The notes beneath the pieces are model-generated. The model made no database searches. It worked only from the letters and a program-made list of their open reading frames with translations, and was not told the DNA's origin. Made by a program: the position numbers and the translations under genes. A DNA stretch of 34,899 nt from Bacteroidales bacterium (GTDB lineage: Bacteria > Bacteroidota > Bacteroidia > Bacteroidales > UBA10428): assembly GCA_016931575.1 (NCBI GenBank), contig JAFGEO010000053.1, forward strand, positions 1 through 34,899, in the 5' to 3' direction. Below are positions 29,876 through 34,899 of the stretch, one piece after another (the first letter of the stretch is position 1; each line of letters starts with the position of its first letter).

Positions 29876-32368
29876 CTATTCGAAGAGTTTCTGGATGATG
29901 GCCAGTAATTTCTCGAGGTCGAGAGGTTTGGTGATGTACTCGTCACATCCCACATCGATGCAGCGTTCTTTTTCGTTTGCCATCGCAAACGATGTTTGGG
30001 CGATAACCGGGAGGTTGATATTGATTGATTTAATTTTCTGGGTAGCTTCAAAGCCGTCCATCTGAGGCATTTGGATATCCATCAGGACAAGGTCCACTTT
30101 TTCCTGTGAGCAGATACGGACAGCGCTTTCACCATCTTCAGCCCTGAGGATCCTGGCATGGGTTTTAGACAGGCATGAATCCAGCACCCTGTAGTTTAGG
30201 TCTTCATCTTCAGCGATCAGGATGGTTTTTGTCTGCCAGTTATAGTTATTTTCAGTTACCAGGCGCGAAGAGGTGTTCGGATCGGGCAGTACCTCTACCT
30301 TACGGAAGTTGTTGGCAGGTATCTGAACGTAGAAAACACTTCCCATGCCCTGTTCAGATTCCACCCAAATTTTTCCTCCCAGCAGCTCAGCAAGGTTTTT
30401 AGAAATCGCCAGTCCCAGTCCTGTGCCTCCGTATTTCCGGTTCAGTTCTGAATCAATCTGCTGAAAGCGGTCGAAGATCTTGCCCAGCTTCTCAGGGGCA
30501 ATGCCAATGCCCGTATCCCTGACGAAAAACAGGAGGCCATCCTCGTTGTGGGTCGCTCCAAACTCGACAACGCCCCGCCTGGTATATTTAAAAGCATTGT
30601 CGATCAGGTTGTTCAGGATCTGTTTCACGCGGAGGACATCGGTATTCACAATGTAGTCGTAATGCTTGTCCATGGTCAGGACAAGGTTGGCAGAATAATT
30701 ATTCTTGGTTTTAAGTTTAAGGAAGACCTTCTTGAGTTCGCGCAGCATGCGGCTGATGTTCACGGGACCGATGGAGATCTTTAACTGATTGGATTCCAGC
30801 TTGGCAATGTCGATGATATCATCGATAAGGTGAAGCAGACTGTCACCAGCCGAGGTGATATGGTCAAGATATTCTTCTTTCTTTGGTTCAGGCAGATCCG
30901 GTTCCCTTAAGAAATTGGAAAAGGCGATAATTGCATTCATCGGGGTGCGCAGTTCATGCGACATATTGGCGAGGAAAGCAGATTTCAGCTTGTCTGATTC
31001 TACCGCTATCTTTCTTTCCATGATCTGCGCTTCCAGCTCTTTATCCTTTTCCAGCAGCACGTTTTCCAGATCCAGCTTGCTGGAGTGCATTTTAACTTCT
31101 TCAGACTTCTTTTTCCGGTAGGCCATGTAAATGATTACGGAGATCATTACGATGACAAAGAGCAGGATATAGTAAACGATATTTCGCGCTTCCTGCTTAT
31201 CAATGGCCTTTTTGGAGGCGGCAATGGCTTTTTGAGACTGGCTAAGCTTTCTGCCCTGGTCCTGTAAAGTGTAAATGGCTTCCAGTTCGGTAATTCGTTC
31301 TTTGGATTCCAGTACGTTTATGGAATCTTTCAGCTTTGCATAATCATTGAAGTAGTAGAAAGCATCCTTATATTCCCCCTGAAGTTCCTTGAGTTCGGTG
31401 AGTGCCTGAAGACTTGAGAGGACCCCCTCGGGACTGCTGAGTTCGCGGGCCATCCGGAGACTTTTCTTAAACTCGTCTTCCGAAGCATCGAATTTTTGCT
31501 GCTGAAGGTTTGCTGTACCCATGTTATACATGGCCCACATCTTGCCCAGCTTATACCCGGCAGATTCAAACATTTCATAGGAAGTCCTGAAACTGCCGTA
31601 AGCTTTTTCAAATTCCATCCTGCTGAGTTGTATCAGGCCCATATTGCTATAGCTTACAGCTATGTTTTGGGCATCGTCAAGGTCAGAATAAATGGCCACC
31701 GACTCGTTCAGATATTTCATTGCCTGGTCATATTCGCCATTGGCATAACAGATCAGTCCGAGGTTCTGGAAAACTGCTGCTGTATTGGTGTCATTATCAA
31801 TTTCCTGGTATAGTGTAAGGGCATCCTTATAATAGGTGGTGGCAGACTTAAAGTCGTCCAGCTCATGGTATATTAGGCCGACATTTTGTTTGCACATGGC
31901 AATTTTTCGCTTATCACCTTTCTTTTCGAAGATTTCTATAGCCTGCCGGTAATATAGGTTTGACTCCTCGTATTCGGCCAGGTAATAATTACTTGAAGCC
32001 AGGTAAAAAAGGATATCACCTTTCCATGTGGGATTTTCATTACCAAGGTAGGAAAGGGCATCGCTCAGGTATTTCTTTGCCTCGAAATAGTCTTCCAGAT
32101 TGAGTTTTGCCTGCCCCATATAGCGTGCCGCAGCAGCCTTCAGATCGGCTTTACCGAGACGGTTTGCAATATCCAATGCCTGCCGGGCACTGTTGAACGC
32201 ATATTGGGGATATTTTTGCATATCATCCCCTGAGCGGTGCAACAGGTAGGAAATACTATCCTCTGATGCGCTGCTTTTCGTCCCGCTTGCCAGCAAGCTG
32301 CTGGGGTTACCGATGAGTAAACCAATACCGAGACAGAGAATTACTATTGCTTCAATCCTGCGTAACAT
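29876..32368 (-). CDS. Hybrid histidine kinase/response regulator with periplasmic TPR domain
   Basis: The 830-residue protein has a signal sequence or uncleaved helix (about 5-27), a periplasmic TPR region (about 45-370), a membrane helix (about 390-412), a coiled linker, and a HisKA domain with His471 in NMSHELRTPMNA. The HATPase domain shows an N-box with DNAFKYT, DTGIGI and GTGLGLAIS. A C-terminal receiver domain has phospho-acceptor Asp764 in VLMDIQMP and the TSFAMANEKE loop. No DNA-binding domain follows, so output must pass to another protein or be a phosphorelay. It is first in a minus-strand cluster with a TPR protein and a YD-like secreted protein. The ATG at 32368 begins the hydrophobic segment. 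Confidence 0.92.
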   Translation of the reverse strand: MLRRIEAIVILCLGIGLLIGNPSSLLASGTKSSASEDSISYLLHRSGDDMQKYPQYAFNSARQALDIANRLGKADLKAAAARYMGQAKLNLEDYFEAKKYLSDALSYLGNENPTWKGDILFYLASSNYYLAEYEESNLYYRQAIEIFEKKGDKRKIAMCKQNVGLIYHELDDFKSATTYYKDALTLYQEIDNDTNTAAVFQNLGLICYANGEYDQAMKYLNESVAIYSDLDDAQNIAVSYSNMGLIQLSRMEFEKAYGSFRTSYEMFESAGYKLGKMWAMYNMGTANLQQQKFDASEDEFKKSLRMARELSSPEGVLSSLQALTELKELQGEYKDAFYYFNDYAKLKDSINVLESKERITELEAIYTLQDQGRKLSQSQKAIAASKKAIDKQEARNIVYYILLFVIVMISVIIYMAYRKKKSEEVKMHSSKLDLENVLLEKDKELEAQIMERKIAVESDKLKSAFLANMSHELRTPMNAIIAFSNFLREPDLPEPKKEEYLDHITSAGDSLLHLIDDIIDIAKLESNQLKISIGPVNISRMLRELKKVFLKLKTKNNYSANLVLTMDKHYDYIVNTDVLRVKQILNNLIDNAFKYTRRGVVEFGATHNEDGLLFFVRDTGIGIAPEKLGKIFDRFQQIDSELNRKYGGTGLGLAISKNLAELLGGKIWVESEQGMGSVFYVQIPANNFRKVEVLPDPNTSSRLVTENNYNWQTKTILIAEDEDLNYRVLDSCLSKTHARILRAEDGESAVRICSQEKVDLVLMDIQMPQMDGFEATQKIKSININLPVIAQTSFAMANEKERCIDVGCDEYITKPLDLEKLLAIIQKLFE

Positions 32369-32653
32369 AACAACACTGTAATAATACTAAATATGCCTGT
32401 TCAGCCCTATTTGGTACTTGCATAGTTATCAACAAATCAGTGATTTTTGTAATCGCCAAAATCTCCCGAAACGCTTATTATGATTGGGCTTCGGAATAAC
32501 AGTCCTTACATATAATTAAGAAGTTATGCGATCTCCGGACCTGGAAATTTCCTAAACATTCAGTGTCGTATGATTTATTGTGATTCCGGCAGAAAATCTA
32601 ACGACTTTATGGCAATCAACACTCCCGGGAAAAGAAGTTTTATGATCAGCAGA

Positions 32654-32920
32654 TCAGGTGTGCGCCGTGTTGGTCCTGAACTCAGTTGCAGGACTATTCA
32701 GTTCGAAAATGCCCGAATGCTTTTTCTTTTTTGAATACTTGTTTTTGTAGGTTTTCTTCTTTTTGGCAGGTTGATACCTGGAATTTCTTGGCAGGTCCGA
32801 TTTCTCGGGCATCATCAGGTTCTGTCTTTGTTTTGATGCTTTCTCAGCGCTGCCGCAGGCGGAAAGCGCGCCGAGAAATGTTATTAAAGCCAGGTAAATG
32901 ATAAGGTTCTTAACTTTCAT
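32654..32920 (-). CDS. Small lysine-rich lipoprotein
   Basis: Using ATG 32920 (an upstream in-frame TTG at 32947 gives an unlikely extension) yields an 88-residue protein with a lipobox signal: the hydrophobic segment ends LGALSACGS, so the lipidated residue is about Cys22. The mature part is very basic, with KKKKTYKNKYSKKKKH near residues 49-64, and ends in a short neutral tail. A perfect -7 box TACATTTG is 25 nt upstream (32945-32952). The basic stretch could bind acidic polymers such as wall or surface polysaccharide or DNA, but this is only inferred. No known family is recognised. Confidence 0.65.
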   Translation of the reverse strand: MKVKNLIIYLALITFLGALSACGSAEKASKQRQNLMMPEKSDLPRNSRYQPAKKKKTYKNKYSKKKKHSGIFELNSPATEFRTNTAHT

Positions 32921-32944
32921 AACATTGGTTTTTAGTAGTAGTAG

Positions 32945-32952
32945 CAAATGTA
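32945..32952 (-). promoter_or_regulatory. Candidate -7 box for the Lys-rich lipoprotein gene
   Basis: On the minus strand it reads TACATTTG, a full TAnnTTTG match, 25 nt upstream of the chosen ATG. No clear -33 TTTG is present. A short TAG-repeat tract (about 32934-32944) lies between. Confidence 0.42.
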
Positions 32953-33039
32953 TACGAGATTTTGGAAAATAGGTTGTTTCGGGTTTCAGCTTATTGGTTT
33001 CTTATCTTTCACGATTAATCCGAAAATATCCCCGGTTGT

Positions 33040-33070
33040 ATTGGATGCTTTCCCGAATTAATTACCTTTA
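33040..33070 (+). promoter_or_regulatory. Possible promoter for the beta-CASP nuclease gene
   Basis: ATTG at 33040-33043 and TACCTTTA at 33063-33070 are 19 nt apart, resembling -33 and -7 boxes with one mismatch each. The start codon is 27 nt downstream. Confidence 0.4.
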
Positions 33071-33096
33071 GCTTTTCACATATCAACTGATCAATC

Positions 33097-34497
33097 ATGA
33101 AGATTTCATTTCTTGGAGCTGCACGCGAGGTCACAGGCAGCAAACATTTGATTACTACAATTTCCGGAAAACGCATCCTGCTGGATTGCGGAATGTACCA
33201 GGGAAAAGGAACTGCCACGGACTCCATGAACCGTGAACTCGGTTTCGATCCTGCGGGAATCGACCACATCATCCTGACGCATGCTCATATTGATCACTCG
33301 GGACTTATTCCCTATGTATACAGACTGGGTTTCACCGGATCGGTTATTTGTACCAATGCTACCAGGGACCTTTGTGCATACATGCTGGCAGATGCCGGGT
33401 TTATTCAGGAATATGATACCCGTACGAACAATAAAAAGCGCGAGAAACAGGGAAAGGAACCCCTCGATCCCCTGTTTACAAAAAAGGATGCCGTGGAATG
33501 TATGAAGTTGTTTATAGGCGTCGGCTATAACAGGAGGTTTTACATTGATGATGAAGTATCCGTAAAATTTACAAATACCGGTCACATGCTTGGCAGCGGA
33601 GTTGCCAATATCAAGATCATTGAGAACGGGGAGGAGAAGAAAATTGCCTATACCGGGGATATCGGAAGGCCCTCAAACCGTATCCTCCGCTCACCGGATC
33701 CTTTTCCTCAGGCGGATATCCTGATCACTGAGGCTACTTACGGAAACAGGTTACATACAGGGTGGCCCCAGGCTGAAGAACACCTGCTTGCTATCGTCAG
33801 GGAAACCTGCGTGGATAAGGGAGGGAAGCTGATCATCCCCTCGTTCAGTGTCGGACGCACGCAGGAAATCGTCTATACGCTTAACAACCTCTTCAACGAT
33901 GGGAGGTTGCCTAAGATAGATATCTTTGTGGACAGTCCGCTGGCCATCAATGCCACGGAAGTGTTCCGGCTGCACCCGGAATGTTTTAACGGAGGTATCC
34001 TGGATGTGATGGATAGTGATCCCGATCCTTTCGGTTTTAACACATTGCATTATATCCGCAGCCATATCGATTCGAAAAAACTCAATTCATACTCCAAACC
34101 CTGTGTGATCATTTCTGCATCGGGGATGATGGAGGCCGGCAGGATCAAACACCACCTGGCAAACAATATCTCCGATTCGAAAAATACCATTCTGGGCGTC
34201 GGGTACTGTTCCCCAACCACCCTCGGTGCACGGATACTCGGTGGCGATAAGGTTGTTTCAATCCATGGTCAGAAATACCAGGTATGGGCCGATATACAAC
34301 GTATTGACTCATATAGTGGTCACGGCGATTATGAGGAGATGCTTGGCTTCCTGAATTGCCAGGATGCGGATCAGCTGAAACAGGTATTCATCGTTCACGG
34401 GGACATCGAGGCGCAGGAATTTTATAAAAGCCATCTTGAAAAGAATGGATTTCACAACATCAGCATTCCTGAGATAGGGGATGAGTTTGAGGTATAG
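33097..34497 (+). CDS. Beta-CASP metallo-beta-lactamase-fold nuclease
   Basis: The 466-residue protein has the metallo-beta-lactamase core with THAHIDHSGL (His62, His64, Asp66, His67), His163 in TGHMLGSG and Asp188 in YTGDIGR, plus the beta-CASP cap (about 200-390) with SFSVGRTQE and ISASGMMEAGR. A final zinc-site His409 lies in YSGHGDYEEM. This places it in the archaeal/bacterial YSH1-like group, enzymes that cleave RNA (endonuclease, often also 5' exonuclease). It should be a cytosolic RNA-processing nuclease. No KH domain is present. It is followed by a noncoding stretch and then the mutS2 start, and no functional operon partner is evident. Confidence 0.9.
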   Translation: MKISFLGAAREVTGSKHLITTISGKRILLDCGMYQGKGTATDSMNRELGFDPAGIDHIILTHAHIDHSGLIPYVYRLGFTGSVICTNATRDLCAYMLADAGFIQEYDTRTNNKKREKQGKEPLDPLFTKKDAVECMKLFIGVGYNRRFYIDDEVSVKFTNTGHMLGSGVANIKIIENGEEKKIAYTGDIGRPSNRILRSPDPFPQADILITEATYGNRLHTGWPQAEEHLLAIVRETCVDKGGKLIIPSFSVGRTQEIVYTLNNLFNDGRLPKIDIFVDSPLAINATEVFRLHPECFNGGILDVMDSDPDPFGFNTLHYIRSHIDSKKLNSYSKPCVIISASGMMEAGRIKHHLANNISDSKNTILGVGYCSPTTLGARILGGDKVVSIHGQKYQVWADIQRIDSYSGHGDYEEMLGFLNCQDADQLKQVFIVHGDIEAQEFYKSHLEKNGFHNISIPEIGDEFEV

Positions 34498-34805
34498 AGC
34501 AGCGCCAGTGTGAGTCTTCTGTCGTTACGAAATTCTCCATATTCAGTCTGATACTGTAAAATCTCCTGCAGATTTTTGCCGAAAGGAAAACGGATATCAG
34601 CGCTGATCGCAGCTTCCCTGGCTAATGCGTCATGGTCCTTTGCGATCCTTTATGTCCACTTGGTGGTTCTTTGTGAAAAAGCTAAAACTTAGCTTCACTA
34701 TGGAGAAACAAAGATACACCATCCGGCGACAAGCCAGCTCAACTTCTTTATCCGCGCAAACGACGGCTCATTTAATAAAGAATGTTATTTTTATCTGCTC
34801 AAATT
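34498..34805. other. 308-bp intergenic region with degenerate repeats before mutS2
   Basis: No gene is supported; a frame at 34625-34834 overlaps the mutS2 start and lacks family features. Contents are a CTTTGCG...CTTTATGTCC...TTCTTTGTG run at about 34638-34677, of the kind often found as dispersed repeats between genes; an inverted repeat AAGCTAA / TTAGCTT at 34679-34695; and an AT-rich TATTTTTA at 34786-34793 close to the mutS2 start that could be a -7 box. Confidence 0.5.
34636..34716. repeat. CTTTG-rich dispersed repeat with inverted core
   Basis: Tandem CTTTG/CTTTATG/CTTTGTG words at 34638-34677 lead into AAGCTAA (34679-34685) and TTAGCTT (34689-34695), with a further flanking GTGAA/TTCAC pairing. 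GAAACAAAGATA on the right mirrors the left CTTTG words. This is a mini-palindrome-like intergenic element with no coding capacity. Confidence 0.4.
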
Positions 34806-34899
34806 ATGAAGATGATTTTTCCGGCAGGATTTGAAGAAAAAATAGGATTTAACAGGATACGCAGCATGCTTTCAGACGGCTGTCTCTGCCGCCTGGGAA
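34806..34899 (+). CDS. mutS2: MutS2-type mismatch/recombination protein, 5' end only
   Basis: The window ends 31 codons into this gene. The visible residues, MKMIFPAGFEEKIGFNRI and then RSMLSDGCLCRLG, fit the start of Bacteroidota MutS2 proteins (typical pattern M-I-[YF]-P-x-[NG]-FE-x-KIGF-x-x-[IR], later C-L-[SC]-x-LG). MutS2 is a cytosolic ATPase with a C-terminal Smr nuclease domain that limits recombination or rescues collided ribosomes; none of those domains is visible here. Start is ATG 34806 or the in-frame ATG 34812. The gene follows the beta-CASP nuclease after a 308-bp gap on the same strand. Confidence 0.75.
   Translation, partial: MKMIFPAGFEEKIGFNRIRSMLSDGCLCRLG

Noticed and set aside
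34625-34834. 69-codon plus-strand frame before mutS2
   Set aside because: It overlaps the mutS2 start, consists of repeat-derived sequence and has no family feature.
1-34899. tRNA, rRNA, CRISPR array, insertion sequence or prophage
   Set aside because: No cloverleaf with a conserved T-loop, no regularly spaced repeats, and no transposase, integrase or phage structural motifs were seen on either strand.

Overview
The window looks like a chromosomal segment of a Bacteroidota bacterium, probably a Bacteroidales-type anaerobe or a close relative. This rests on gene content: LytS/LytTR-type regulators, sensor kinases with TPR input domains, lipoproteins with Bacteroidota-like lipoboxes, and a MutS2 start at the right edge. 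Several start sites are preceded by TAnnTTTG-type -7 boxes. I saw no tRNA, rRNA, CRISPR array, insertion sequence or prophage. Coding runs in short operons on both strands. Two degraded genes (a Fic fragment and a GH27 alpha-galactosidase) mark local gene decay.

Layout. 1-4.5 kb: secreted M28 peptidase (+), Fic relic (+), then DJ-1/PfpI protein, HSL-type esterase and Crp/Fnr regulator (all -). 4.6-7.9 kb: membrane-anchored LytTR regulator (-) divergent from a very short MotA/ExbB-like protein (+), a VOC protein (-), a long noncoding gap with repeats, and a secreted caspase-like (clan CD) protein (-). 8.1-16.2 kb: a six-gene plus-strand cluster: DUF4212-like symporter small subunit with a large insert, ActP-type sodium/solute symporter, membrane-anchored TPR protein, outer-membrane beta-barrel, metallophosphoesterase, and a Cache-PAS-CBS-nucleotidyltransferase sensor. 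16.3-16.9 kb: broken GH27. 17.1-22.4 kb: VWA and SIMPL secreted proteins (-) divergent from a LytS-type TPR kinase and LytTR response regulator (+), then a small membrane protein (-). 22.5-27.6 kb: lipoprotein (+), MtaB, MiaB-like and FNR-like reductase genes (-), and a DUF218/YdcF protein (+). 27.6-32.4 kb: hybrid TPR kinase, TPR protein and YD-like secreted protein (-). 32.6-34.9 kb: Lys-rich lipoprotein (-), beta-CASP nuclease (+) and the first 31 codons of mutS2 (+).

How it works together. The main item is the 8.1-16.2 kb cluster. A symporter for acetate or another small carboxylate, an outer-membrane channel and a TPR scaffold are encoded with a sensor that joins a periplasmic Cache domain to a GlnD/DUF294-like nucleotidyltransferase, next to a phosphoesterase. 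I infer a coupled uptake and nucleotide-signalling unit. A perfect 13-bp hairpin across the TPR gene start, a second hairpin between the porin and phosphoesterase genes, and a paired direct repeat upstream suggest internal control. The FNR-like/MiaB/MtaB cluster is a tRNA 2-methylthiolation unit with a possible reductase partner.

Family assignments come from motifs and overall resemblance recalled from knowledge; no database search was run. Promoter, terminator and repeat calls were made by eye.
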